A stretch of DNA of 64,000 bases from Rehmannia glutinosa (lineage: Eukaryota > Streptophyta > Magnoliopsida > Lamiales > Orobanchaceae), in NCBI GenBank assembly GCA_016081115.2, contig CM071934.1, positions 61,489,267-61,553,266 on the forward strand. The letters run 5' to 3'. Shown here piece after piece: positions 24,245 to 35,049 of this stretch. How positions within the stretch are numbered: position 1 is the stretch's first letter; each line of letters begins with the position of its first letter. Below the pieces are notes generated by a model. The model worked only from the letters and a program-made list of their open reading frames with translations, was not told where the DNA came from and did no database searches. Both the position numbers and the translations under genes were made by a program.

Positions 24245-24272
24245 CCCGTGCGTCGCACGGGTGAAATACTAG
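24245..24272 (+). other. Helitron 3' terminus: hairpin plus CTAG
   Basis: CCCGTGCG and CGCACGGG form an eight-base-pair stem around one T (24245-24261). Seven bases later CTAG ends the element and the host base T follows. In Helitrons this hairpin acts as the termination signal. Confidence 0.85.
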
Positions 24273-24427
24273 TTAATATGAAAACCAGATAATCAGACTA
24301 ATGGGTATTTACAGTTTTTTTTTTTTTTTTTGAGAATGTAACGGGTGAAATACTAGTTAATATGAAAACCAGATAATCAGACTAATGGGTATTTACAGTT
24401 TTTTTTTTTTGTTTTTTTGAGAATGTA
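24257..24427. repeat. Tandem duplication spanning the Helitron 3' end
   Basis: Two direct copies (24257-24340 and 24341-24427), each starting ACGGGTGAAATACTAGTTAA, running through AACCAGATAATCAGAC and a poly-T run to GAGAATGTA. The last 16 bases of the Helitron, but not the left arm of the hairpin, are repeated. Confidence 0.85.
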
Positions 24428-26058
24428 TTTTAATTTACTATTTCCATCCATATATAAAATAACAAAACAGGTTGGTGCTTGATATAATCATGAGTACCCA
24501 AATATAAATATTCATATATTAAGGACACTTAGGACTTTTGACCAGCCAGGTTGAACACGTTGTGGAATAGGAAGTGAAATAGGAGAATGGAACGCATTCG
24601 GTCTTTAATCTTTATGGTTATGTTTCCATGGTTCATTTCCAGTTTCTAGCATTGAAAAATGAGTTTTGAGAAATTATTGGTTTTCGTGTGAAAACTGGAA
24701 TTATGTTTGGATAAATAAATGAGAATGAGTTTTATGTAGTTTTGAAAATGAGATTATGTTTGGATGAGAATTGAAATTATATGTTTAAAATGTTATTTTA
24801 TGTGAAAAATAGAAAGTAGAAAATGATGATTTTCATTGGAAAATTTATAAATAAACATGATTATATTTTTATAAATAGTTGGAAATTGGAAATGGGCCCT
24901 TACAAGCATAAACAAACAAAAGTTTGGTCCCCAAATTCGAGGTCAACTATTCCAAATTTCCAACTAACACTTTTGATTTTTGACTTTGATAAAATCAATT
25001 TATGTATAAAATGATCATTTTTAATTTTTATAAAAAAGAAAAGTAAATGACCGGTACTTTAATCCCTCAGAGTTAATTATTTTGGCATCCCATTCTTAAA
25101 AATAAATATTCCTATGATATTATTAGATCAATTTTTTTATCCAAAACCAATCTTTGTCAGTAGCTGGTGGCATTTTCCGCCGGGTTTTCACTCAAAAGCC
25201 AATAAAAGGACTTTGTAATATATTTATGTCATTGTCAATTGAGAAGACACGGCAAATTATAATATTTTGACAATTTCTTTTATTTCAATTTGGGTTCTTA
25301 CTAGCCATTAGAAAAAAACACTCATGGAACCGCCAAGTGGTGCATAGTCATCGCATATGAAATTTTGTAGGTCCTCTTTTGTGTTCTTTGCCCACTTGAT
25401 CAATTAACATGTTCATCTCTTTATTTTGCATTGTAGTGTTGGGCCATTTCCATGAAATGTTCCATATCGTTTGGTGGTTTTCTAACCAAATCCGAAGCAA
25501 AAGGCCATTTTTTTTTTTTTGAGGAACAAAAGGCCATTTCTTTAAACCATGAAGGATGTCTGACCATCATGTCATCCATGAGACGTTGCAATTCAAACAT
25601 TTTGTTATTAAACCAAAGTATAATTATAAAAACTATCCCTGAGGTGACCAAATTACCAAAAAAAGGAAGGAAAAAAAAACTCAACTAATTTTTAAATTAG
25701 AAAACTACACTTGAGGTTTACAAAAACCCCTCTGACAATAAGAAGTTTAGTCAAACTAACGAACTTGTAAAGAGTCAAAAATACCTTTAGGGTCCATTTG
25801 GATAGAGGGATCTGAAATGCCAAATGAGTTCAAATGAATGGACTTCAAACTCCTTGAATTTGAAATCCACCTTTTGTTTGAATAATGTGGATTTGTGTAG
25901 TGATTTCAAATCCATTATAAATTTTGATAAAAAAATTTAAAAGCTCTATTCGTTTTCATAATTGATATTTAATAAATAAAAATAAAAGATATAATCTTAT
26001 TATTTTATAAATAATTATAATTTAATACACTATAAAAATATGAAATATTTAATTTTTA
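24428..26058. other. No gene recognised
   Basis: AT-rich non-coding DNA. Words such as ATTATGTTTGGAT (24700-24770) and GGGTCCATTTGGATAGAG (25793 on) recall the ends of small plant DNA transposons, but no matching second end or TSD was found. Confidence 0.4.
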
Positions 26059-26400
26059 TTATGTGTGAATATGTGTGCGAGGATAGTGTGTGTGTGAATA
26101 TGTGAGAGAGCGTATGTGTGAGTGTGTGTAGTGTGTGTGTGTGTAAATATATTTGTGCGGAGCGTGTAAATATGTGTACTTTGTGCGAGTGTGTGTAGTG
26201 TATGTAAATGCGTGCGGTGTGTGTAAGTATGTGTAAATGTGTGTAGTGTGTATAATTATGGTGTGCGGTGCGTGTAATGTGTGTGTGTGTGTAAGTATGT
26301 GTAAATGTGTGCAGTGTGTGTAGAGTGTGCAGTGTGTGTGTGTGTGCAGTGTGTGTATTGTGTGCGTAAATGTATGCAATGTGTGTGTGTGAATGTGTAA
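26059..26400. repeat. GT-rich simple/cryptic repeat
   Basis: About 340 bp of interrupted (GT)n with recurring GTGTGTAAATGTGTG and GTGTGCAGTGTG words. The open frame on the minus strand is only His/Thr repeat translation. Confidence 0.9.
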
Positions 26401-26439
26401 ATTAAAAAAAATATAATTTTATCCCAAAACTACTTGAGC

Positions 26440-28768
26440 TAATAGAATATGAATAGTTTGGGGGAGATGTGGTGAAATTGAAAAAGAGAGAAAGTTGGCA
26501 AAAGAAAGAGGGATGAGCAGCGCTTAGGCAAATGAAAGAATAATGAAGCTCGAAAATAAAAGAAAATTTCTGAAAATGAAAGAGAAAAATCGAGCAAAAG
26601 AAAAAGAAAAGAAGGAAGAAAAATTCTGAAAATTTTGAAAAATTGAGAGCTTGTGGTTAAAGAAGAAAAAAAAGAAAAGAAGGCAAAAAGGCCTAAGAAT
26701 GAAAAAAAAAGATAAACAAAAGGGGTGGAGTATGAGTTGAAAAAGAAAATAACTCGAAAGAATGGTTCTTTAGAATAAAATTGGGTTGGTGAGTTGAAAG
26801 TCTGTGTACTTACATTATATTAGCTCAAGTCAAGTCACTTAATCCAAATTTTCCCTACCCTTACCAAAGAGCCTACATTACAACCAAATGAAAAGTCTTT
26901 TTTGATTCTTAAATTGTGTACTCTAAAGTGGTAGAGATGTTAAACGATTTGCAAGCTTATGGTAATTCTATGTCATTGAATTGATTTTGAGTGCATACAC
27001 ATCTCATACACTTTGAGACTTAAGTGATACACTATTTCTTGTGAGTCGCGATGTCTAGTAGCCGAAAAAGAGTATTGATTATGCCGAACTTGTGATTGAT
27101 GATTTCTTGATAATGAATTGCATGGTTTACTTGAATATGGAGTCGAATGAGATTGAATGTTTATAGTGTTCGTGTGTGTTCTTTGCACCTCTTGAGATTA
27201 TTTTTCTTAGTTTGCTCGAGGACGAGCAATGGTTTAAGTTTGGGGGATTTTGATATGTATAAAATATACGTGCATTTAGGGGCTTTTTTTGATACATATT
27301 TGATACATTTGCAAGTATATTTAGTGTGTTTTGGTTGGTTTCCTTTGTTGGGCGTGATGCTATGTACTCTTGTATATTTTCTGAAAGTGGAGCTAAATTG
27401 GATAAAAAGTGATAGCACGTTCAAAAAGATAGTCAAGAGCCAAGGTACGAGCAAAAAGATGTGAAGGAAAGAAGCATGGACGTTCGAACAAAAGAGAATT
27501 ACTTTCGAAAATGTCCAACCGCGCCAACAATTTTCAAAGACTTGCATGGTTTAGTATTTTGGTCATAGTGTTCTCTACAAAATTGATATTGAGATTATTC
27601 AAGTGGCTATAAAAAATAAGAGAAAGGGTTATAACGTTCATGAAGACCCCGAGAGCAAAAACCAATCGCACGACCCGATTGTGTGTGAGTTGCACACGGT
27701 CGTGTGAATTGTCCGGGGCTGAATTTGATTCCTAATCCTGTCAGAACTCTACCAGTAATCTCTCAAAGCACCTATATAAAGGGATCAAGGCCTTGCACAA
27801 TATATTGGATACATCTGAAAATACACTACAATATACTAGGGTTACATAAATCAAGAGTCTTCTGAGAGAGGAGGGCTAATCTATGAAGAGCACCACAAGG
27901 CCTTAAGCATCTACGAAAACACAAGAGTTCAAAGGCTTGGAGGGAAGATTCATCCCGACAAGAAGGGTTCTTTCTTTCTTAGTTTAGATCTCTTGTTTGT
28001 ACTTAAATGATGTCAAACTATTTTATTTCAACTTTGTCTATGAACTTGTTATCAAATATGTTGGGCTAATCTTTTTGATCCTAGGGCATAATCAAAACTG
28101 TGGATTTATGTTAAATCTTTATTCATTGTTTTCTTAATTGATTTATGTGTTCTATTATATGAATTTGAATGTTTATTTCTTGTAGATTATCTGATCAATA
28201 ATTTGCATGTCATATTTGTTAGTCCATAATCATGAGGTGAGTTCTAACAAATGAAAATCGGGTTGAGACATAAACAGGGGGTAATATATCGAGAGACTAC
28301 AAATGTTTGTGGGGAGTACTTCAATTCAAAGATCTTTTGGGAGTTGATAATAGTTGTAATGCATCGAGAGACTACAATTGTTATTAATCTACTGTTTATG
28401 CGCCACCCGGGAGGGAGAATAAACTAAGTTAGGAATTAAACCCATAGAAACACATGAATTGGTTTTGATGAACATTGATTGGATTTAATATTGAAGAAGG
28501 ATGTTAAGATTATGTGCCTAGGGTCGCTTTCGCATTTTTTGAAAAGACTTGTGGAGTTGGGTTTTTTTTTATAAATTTATATTTTTTTATTTGTTAACTT
28601 AGGATTCATAAATCTTGTGATTTTCGGTCGGTTCAATAAAATTGAAATACGATGTTATTATAGCTTAAGTGTTTCGTATTCAATCCCTGAGGAAATACGA
28701 TCTTGTTTGTCATTATTCTTTAAACTACGCTATACACTTGCAATATAGTGAAAATATTTTCGCAATCA
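26440..28768 (+). mobile_element. Tat-type gypsy element, 3' untranslated region plus 3' LTR
   Basis: GCTCGAGGACGAGCAATGG (27214-27232) followed by TTTAAGTTTGGGGG and then TGATATG is the signature junction of polypurine tract and 3' LTR in the Tat/Ogre/Retand lineage. The LTR is taken as 27251-28768 (TGATATGTATAA to TTTTCGCAATCA). It has a TATA box TATATAAA at 27773-27780 and a GC-rich palindrome CACACGGTCGTGTG at 27693-27706. The upstream purine-rich 26440-27230 fits the long non-coding 3' region of such elements. Gag-pol and the 5' LTR are missing, so the copy is 5' truncated. The left limit is approximate. Confidence 0.65.
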
Positions 28769-28802
28769 TGATTGTTCGTCTATTTTGTAACTCGTTGTTG
28801 CA

Positions 28803-29259
28803 TTAGTGGATTACCTCAGGAGTTGGAGAAGAGTGGAATAGAGGAATTACCACATCCTTGAACCACTATAAATTGCTTTGTGTCTATTTAATTTCAACAC
28901 ATTTATTTCTTGCACATTTATATATGCTTATTGATTAATTTGCTAAGTCAACTGATAATAACTAAACCTTATAACAAGTGTTGAAAAACATATTTCAAAC
29001 TAAGGGTGTAAGACTTCTGCTGAAAACCAAGTTAGTTGTATTTATAAAAGGTCACTTCACTCGGTGAGTTATTCTATCAAATGACTCTCTCGAGTCTGTT
29101 GAGTGGCTAACTCTACTGTTGAGGTTGAACTAAGTTGTCCCTCAAGGACTTAGCTCACTTGTGATTAAAACTCTGATTTAAGTAGAAAAATCGAAAATTG
29201 GCTAAATTTATTCAACCCTCCTTCTAAACTTAACACTATCACCCCTTGGGACCTACAAT
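28803..29259 (+). repeat. Truncated SIRE-like Copia LTR (3' part, inverted to the other copies)
   Basis: Reverse complement of the LTR at 46130-46580: it shares GTGGATT(A/C)CTC(C)AGGAGTTGG, TGTCCCTCAAGGACTTAGCT and the end CCCCTTGGGACCTACA. The first two-thirds of the LTR is missing. A TGGTATCAG at 29342, about 80 bp beyond the LTR end, could be a displaced or decayed primer site. Confidence 0.75.
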
Positions 29260-30106
29260 ATTGATTGGAGAGGGAAGAGGACTTGCACAATCTTTTGTGT
29301 ATGCAAGTGTGAATCCAACATATCACTAGCTTGTAGAAAGTGGTATCAGTGGTACTTACCCTTTCTGAGGGTGTTGATTAGGGTTCAAACTGAGTCATTG
29401 TGTTTCTTTGAAATTTATCCCCTTCTTTCCAACTATTCTACCCAACTAACTAAAAAAGTGTGAATCTATCACGTACAACACGGATATAAAATTCCATGAA
29501 TATAAATAAAGAAAATAAATATGTCTACACAAGAACTTTTTATCTTGTTTATAACCAGAAAACTTTTGGTTGGACAAAGAAAATAAAACATCTGAAAGCA
29601 AAAATAAACTAAAAGCACTAAACCGAGAACAATGCTTACACATTCAGGTTCTTCTTTCGATTCCACGGTAACCCGGTCCTTTATTTTAGTTGGTGAGAAG
29701 AAATCCGTAACTAGAACTAAAACCTGTAAAATCCACGTTGAGTATCAAAAGTTCTCCATGTCATAAACAAGTAGCCGGATAAGTTTTTAGAAGATACAAA
29801 TTAGTCAGAGGTGTTGTGCATCCACAATAAAAATGTACTTGGCCACTCCTTGAGTTTCCTTCCTCAATAGAGAACAGTAGAACAGATTAAGGAAGAAGCT
29901 TTGTAAAGAGATGTTCTGAATTTATTGGCTCGAGTAGAAAAGATTTTTGTATCTCCTCAAATCTCTTTTATCTTGAGTCTCTTAGCCTCCTTTAAATTAA
30001 ACCCATTCAAATACTAAAAATTTATATAACCTCATATGTGAATTACATTGTTGCCATTAATTTTAATATATAAAAAATTTACATAAATATTCGGGCTTTT
30101 ATATGA
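29260..30106. other. No gene recognised
   Basis: Possibly 5' untranslated remnant of the preceding Copia fragment for the first 150 bp; beyond that no frame or repeat stands out. Confidence 0.4.
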
Positions 30107-30243
30107 GTTATAGATTATAGACTATAGATTATAGATTAGATATAGATATAGATTATAGATTATAAAATAGATATAGATAATAGATAGATTATAGATTATA
30201 AATTATAGATATAGATATAGATTATAGATTATAGATTGTAGTA
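30107..30243. repeat. TATAGAT-type minisatellite
   Basis: About 135 bp of TAGATTATAGAT and TAGATATAGAT words. The hAT element begins within or at the edge of this array, and a short stretch of the same words (AATAATAGATAG) resumes at 32270. Confidence 0.9.
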
Positions 30244-30531
30244 AATAGTAGCAGGGGCGGCCTTGGAGCGACGCAAGTGGTGCCGCCGCACAGGGAGGCC
30301 CTCCAGCAAGGGCCCCCGAGTTTTTTTTTCTTTCTTTTATATGTATTACGTATATATAGTATAAAGGTCGACACAAATAACAAAATAGTGAAACTGTAAG
30401 AGTGGTTGAGCTTCTCCTCCAAATTTCAGAGGTTAACTGGTTTTTTTCCACTTTACTTTACCTCTTAACTTTTTGTTTGTTTGTTTATTTTTCTTTTTTT
30501 TTCTTAACTTTATGTTTGTTTGTTTGTTTAT

Positions 30532-30576
<45 letters not shown>

Positions 30577-30579
<3 letters not shown>

Positions 30580-31721
30580 ACCACTTCAGGGTTATATGAG
30601 ACCACTTCATAAGGTAAGTCCATAGGGACCAATCCTAGCCATATATCTAATTTTTTCAAGGGTGCGATTTAAGAGGCAAAATTACAAATTACAAGCTAGT
30701 TAATTAAACACAGGGTAAATTAGTCATCCTCTCAAAGCAATATTCATGGGATTCACGCAATCCTTCCAAATCTCAAAACAAAATCACGTAACAATCCTCC
30801 CCTTCTTCTTCCTTCTTCTTCTTCTTCTTCAATGCACACTCTTTTGTGAGAAATTCTTCATCTTTCTTCTTCAACGCATTAAGTGGGTCAAAAAAAGTTG
30901 CGAGACAATTCGCCATAGTTGCTAAAACTCGACTGATTCGAATGTTGCTTATGAAGATTTAATTTGTTGCTTGTATAGATGTGTCATGGTGCTTTTAGAT
31001 ATATTAACTACATAAGCAAGTCATGAGCAAGAAATCCATACTACATAAGCAATAAGTCTACTACTACATAAGCAACGAATATATACTACGTATGCACCAC
31101 GAATACATTAACTACATAAGCAAGTTATAAGCAACAACCCCATATTACATAAGCAACAAACCTATACTACACAAGCAATGAATATACACTATGTATGCAC
31201 CACAATTGTATTAACTACATAAGCAAGTCATAAGCAACAAACTCATACTACATAAGCAACAAGTCATACTACATAAGCAACGAATATACACTACATATGC
31301 ACCACAAATACATTAACTACATAAGCAAGTCATAAGCAACAAACTCATACTACATAAGCAATAAGCCTATACTACATAAGCAACGAATATACACTACACA
31401 TGCATCGGATACATTAAGCGCATAAGCAAGTCATAAGCAACAATCCTATACTACATAAGCAAAGAGAAATTTTTTGAAGGCGAAATCTTTGGAGAGAGAG
31501 TATGCGTGAAAAGTGGGTGAAATCACGTGAAAGAGAGAATGAAATCTTAGTAAGAATCGATTCTAAAGTGCCAAATTACCACCCTACCCTTTTTAATTCT
31601 TTGAAACAAAAAAATAAACATAAAAAAGCCCTAACAACTGGACCACCCAAAATTGTTGATCTATGGTTAGGATGTGTCCCCATGGACTCACCCCAAGTAG
31701 GAGGACCTATTTGATCCATAT

Positions 31722-31723
<2 letters not shown>
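30577..31723. mobile_element. Micron-like element lying between (TA)n tracts
   Basis: A (TA)n tract precedes it (30534-30576) and another follows (31724-31769). Its ends are imperfect inverted repeats: GGTAAGTCCATAGGGACC and ATCCTAGCCATA near 30614-30646, against GGTGAGTCCATGGGGAC and ATCCTAACCATAGATC on the reverse strand at 31659-31697. It has no coding capacity and contains the 102-bp array at 31007-31465. Elements placed inside TA microsatellites are known in rice as microns; membership in that class is inference. Confidence 0.5.
31007..31465. repeat. Minisatellite, about 102-bp unit, 4-5 copies
   Basis: The word CATAAGCAAGTCATAAGCAA recurs near 31012, 31117, 31218, 31320 and 31421. Each unit contains several CTACATAAGCAACGAA subunits, so the array is a higher-order repeat. 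Confidence 0.85.
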
Positions 31724-31772
<49 letters not shown>

Positions 31773-33546
31773 CAAGTGAATTTTTTCCCCTTTTGTTTGT
31801 TTTTTTTTTTTGAATAAAAACAAAGTTAAAGTGAATTTATGTTATCTTTGAATCAGGATATGATCCAACTTTGCAAAATAAAAAGAAAAATTACTTTAAC
31901 TTTGTATTTCAATTGAGAGTATTTTTAAAAAAATTTGATTATAAAAGATTGATTAATGACTTTGCATATAAAAATGCAAGAAGATCAAATTTTCATAACT
32001 AGTTCACTGATATTCATTTTTTTTTTCTTTTTTGTCTTTTCTTTATGGTAAATTATATTGAATGGTATTTTTCCTGACTCATTTATAATACGACTGGAAT
32101 GTTAAAGTTGGAGTATGATATTTTGTTATTATATATCTTATTTTATATATGTTAGATAAATGAAATTGTATTTGTAATATTATTTTTGTTAAAAAAATTT
32201 TTAATGTAAATAGAAGGGCCTTTTTTTAAAATTTTGCTCTAGACCCCTCGAAATATAGGACCGGTTCTGAATAATAGATAGTACTGTGAAGGTAGAGAAC
32301 GCGATAAAGTGACGAATGATATAGTAAGGTAAAATAAAATTTACACTAAATAAAACCTATTGATATGATTACTTTGTATTATACTTTATTTTTATTTTTA
32401 TCTTGTTGGACTTGTCAAAAATGTTAAAAAAATGTATTTCCTAGAAATGGTATATTTAGAAACTCCTCAAGTTATTGTTAAAAAAAAAGAGGGAAAAGGA
32501 CATGAATACCCCATTTTCCATACCTAATCCCCGCACAATACTCATTTTCCATTGATTTTGGACAAAAATACCATTTTTTTTTGAATTTTGACAAAAATAC
32601 CCATTTTCCACTGATTTTTGACAAAAATACCCATTTTCCAATTGATTTTTTTGCGTTGGTTTCTTTGTTGTTTCAAACATGTTTTTCTTGTTTCTTTGTT
32701 GTTTCATATCTGTTTCATTTAGGTTTCTTATATGTTTCACTTAGCCAACTTTTCATTGAATTCCACGATTGAATGGAGAAAATCTCGGGTGGTATGCCAC
32801 AATGGACAATGAGAAGAAAATAGAGAGTATATCAACTTTGTTCTAGGGAGTTGGTGAATATTTCCGTTTACTTTAGCTTTGGGATAAAGATTTATGCTAT
32901 CTGCAAACTTTTTTAGTCTCTAATCAAATAAGTAAAGTATCTTCCTAGGAGATGGATGTACAATACAGATTGATTTAATTTTTCAGATACACTAGTTTGT
33001 TATCATTTGTAACCCTGCTTATACTTTGCTCAATTGTGCTTATGATCACTACATCTTGCTACTTTCTTTAATTTCATCAACATATTGAGTTTATTCACGT
33101 GAAAACTGAAAAAACCCATGTAAATCAAGTTTTGCTTTCATCAGTTACTCATCCTTGGGTTGACAATTACTCCCTCAGATTCTAGGATATAAGATATATT
33201 TTTGTTAATTAAAAATATGTTTCTAATAGTGTTTCTTTTTAATAATATTTTTCAAAAGTTATAAAATAAGTTAATTAATGGAATTAATGGTTCTAGGACT
33301 AAGTCTAAGATTGGATTGAGTTTAAATATGAGTTCTTAAAAGTTTCAACATTTTCGAGTTTCGAATGCATACAAGCTCACTCCAAAACACACGACTCATT
33401 AGACTGTGCTAATTTACTACAAACTTTTATCACATGATCCCCTGTTTCACAATTGTTTCTTACATGTTTCATTTATGTTTCTTACATGTTTCAACTCATT
33501 ACACCATCATTAAAGATTTACATAACAACAATTCTCTAAAATCATT

Positions 33547-33743
33547 AGGAAGTGGAGGTAGAATCTCAATGTCGTTGTTATCGTCATCACCATTTTGCAG
33601 CTTCAACTTAGCATGATTGTGAAGCAGATGACTGAGCCTTGCTTGTTCATTCTCTATCTCAAACGCTTCGACGTCCATAGCCTTTCCACCAATAAAGTGC
33701 TCGGCATAACAAGCAACAAAAATCCCACATTCACTACAAAAGA
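33547..33743 (-). pseudogene. Ulp1 (SUMO protease-like) C-terminal fragment
   Basis: The minus strand has an acceptor-like TTTCTTTTGTAG and then SECGIFVACYAEHFIGGKAM and EIENEQARLSHLLHNHAKLK. The C-G-I-F-V-A-x-Y-A-E block is the catalytic-cysteine region of the Ulp1/C48 peptidase family, normally DCG and here ECG. It ends with an Asp-rich tail. The His and Asp of the catalytic triad are not visible upstream. Such fragments are frequent in plant MULEs and similar transposons. It is a fragment, not a gene. Confidence 0.65.
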
Positions 33744-34429
33744 AATAAAAAAAGATACACAGTCAGATAGATAACACAACAAATCAAAAACAACAAAAAA
33801 GAACAAATAAATTGAAAATACATAAAAGAACAAAAGAAACATAAAAGAAACAACTTCGAAACAACATCGAAACAAACGAAAAACTTCAAATCACAAAATA
33901 ATAAAAGAACCTTAAAATGGGTTTAACCTCGAGTCTTCGATCGACATTTCATCAAACGAGGTTGCGAGCCTCACCCGCGTCGGATGAAAACTCGAAATCA
34001 ACCACAAAATCTTCACCCCAATCCTCGTCGCCCGTTCGAAACATTCATCATCTTCTTCGACACGGCCGTGATTCCCAGTCCGTGCTCGATAAACGCCAAT
34101 CTCCCGTCAGCGCACTCACACATAAACTTTATCAGCTATAGAATTTTCTCACATCTCGATCTGTTCGAATCGGGCAAAAGCTCAATTGCAAATCGCTCCG
34201 GACTTCGATCGCTTTTAGCCTCGATTTTTCGACGCCTCGAATTTGAATAAGCAATTCTAGGGCACACAAAATTGTTTTCTTTGCAAATCCCATCCGACGC
34301 GCGTTTTTGAGCAAGGATTTGAAGAAATCGATGCCACGATCTCCGTGCGGCGTAGTTCCACCGATAATCGACTTTCGACATTTTCGGAAAATCGAGATTG
34401 CGGAAGACTTAAAGAGAAAGTTGGCTTGG

Positions 34430-34735
34430 TGGAAATCTCAATTCAAGACAAAAAGCGATTATGAGGAATCGAAATCCTCCTTGAGCAAAGCAAAAGAAGA
34501 AGCTTCGAAATGGTGAAGAAGGTTGAATCTCTTAATTTGAGCTTGAAACACTTAAAGAAGAGAAAACTTAGTCTTTAAGCAATGAGAAGCTTGGGGCTGC
34601 CAAGTGTCCAAACATTATTGGAAAAAAAAACAAGCTCATTAATGAGTTGGGAACTTCAGAGATGAAGAAGAGAAAGGCAAGAAGGCATTGGAAAGTTTAG
34701 CTTCTGCCTTTCATGAAGTTTCTTTATTACCACAA
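34430..34735 (+). pseudogene. WEB-family coiled-coil protein fragment
   Basis: Read across frames, the plus strand gives DYEESKSSLSKAKEEASK, MVKKVESLNLSLKHLK, SVQTLLEKKNKLINELGTS and LESLASAFHEVS in order. This is the repetitive coiled-coil pattern of plant WEB-family proteins (weak chloroplast movement under blue light, DUF827). At least three indels break the frame. The block is intronless over this length and next to an Ulp1 fragment, suggesting capture by a transposon. The upstream open stretch at 33917-34300 may be its N-terminal part but was not recognised. Confidence 0.55.
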
Positions 34736-35049
34736 CGAAGAAGACGAAGTATAACTAAAACGGTGGAGTGGGTGGGTATTTTTGTCATGGGATGGAGGGG
34801 GTAAGGTATTTTTGTGATGGTTTGGTATTTTTGTCATTTTTCTAAAAATCAGAGTATTTTGTGTAATTTTATCAAAAAAAAAAGTATACACGTACATAGG
34901 CCCAACAACACGCAACCCACTTCATTTCGTTCAGTGTCTCAGATCAACTTCACCCAAAAATCATTAGAAATCAATAGTGAAAGGGCGCTGCTGTTACGAC
35001 TTACGAGCTAGCTTGGCTTAAAAATCATTCGTACCATAAAATTTGTTGG

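Larger units (their letters stand above)
1905..24272 (+). mobile_element. Helitron (5' end not located), split by nested insertions
   Basis: The 3' terminus is diagnostic: an inverted repeat CCCGTGCGTCGCACGGG at 24245-24261, a short spacer, then CTAG at 24269-24272 followed by T. Upstream are a helicase C-terminal remnant (23905-24121) and pieces of an RPA-like gene (1905-2355 and 23651-23880), the gene set known from plant Helitrons. Two insertions with their own TSDs, 5341-21727 and 21933-23474, break the body. Taking them out brings the RPA pieces within about 4 kb of each other. The true 5' end is unknown and may lie before 1905. No Rep domain is visible, so the copy is non-autonomous. 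Confidence 0.75.
30252..32269. mobile_element. Non-autonomous hAT element (2018 bp) with nested insertion
   Basis: Left end CAGGGGCGGCCTTGG; right end read inward CAGAACCGGTCCTA: imperfect hAT-type terminal repeats. Flanking octamers AATAGTAG (30244-30251) and AATAATAG (32270-32277) match at seven of eight positions, the TSD length expected for hAT. There is no transposase frame. The 30577-31723 block with (TA)n on each side is a separate insertion, leaving under 0.9 kb of hAT sequence. Confidence 0.65.
32490..34880. mobile_element. Possible MULE-like region with captured gene fragments
   Basis: Both margins carry the same words in opposite orientation: GACAAAAATACCCATTTTCC three times in tandem at 32570-32640, and GGTATTTTTGTCAT/GGTATTTTTGTGATGG at 34771-34838. 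Inside are an Ulp1 protease fragment and a WEB-family fragment in opposite orientation, plus scattered TTTCTTACATGTTTC words. Mutator-like elements are known to carry Ulp1-type and other host gene pieces. No clear terminal repeat or 9-bp TSD could be fixed, so the boundaries and class are tentative. Confidence 0.35.

Noticed and set aside
26059..26379. 106-residue minus-strand ORF rich in His and Thr
   Set aside because: It is the translation of an interrupted GT repeat; no start context or conserved domain.
27147..27547. ORFs of 105 (plus) and 128 (minus) codons
   Set aside because: They overlap the polypurine tract and LTR start of a Tat-type element and resemble no protein.
29446..29666. 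Two overlapping minus-strand ORFs with hydrophobic content
   Set aside because: Short, aromatic-rich AT-driven frames without homologous motifs or gene context.
31007..31465. Regularly spaced repeats resembling a CRISPR array
   Set aside because: Units are about 102 bp, diverged and head-to-tail with no unique spacers, inside a plant transposon; it is a minisatellite.
32456..32772. ORFs on both strands with repeated DKNTHFP and ENGYFCQ words
   Set aside because: These are translations of the GACAAAAATACCCATTTTCC tandem repeat.
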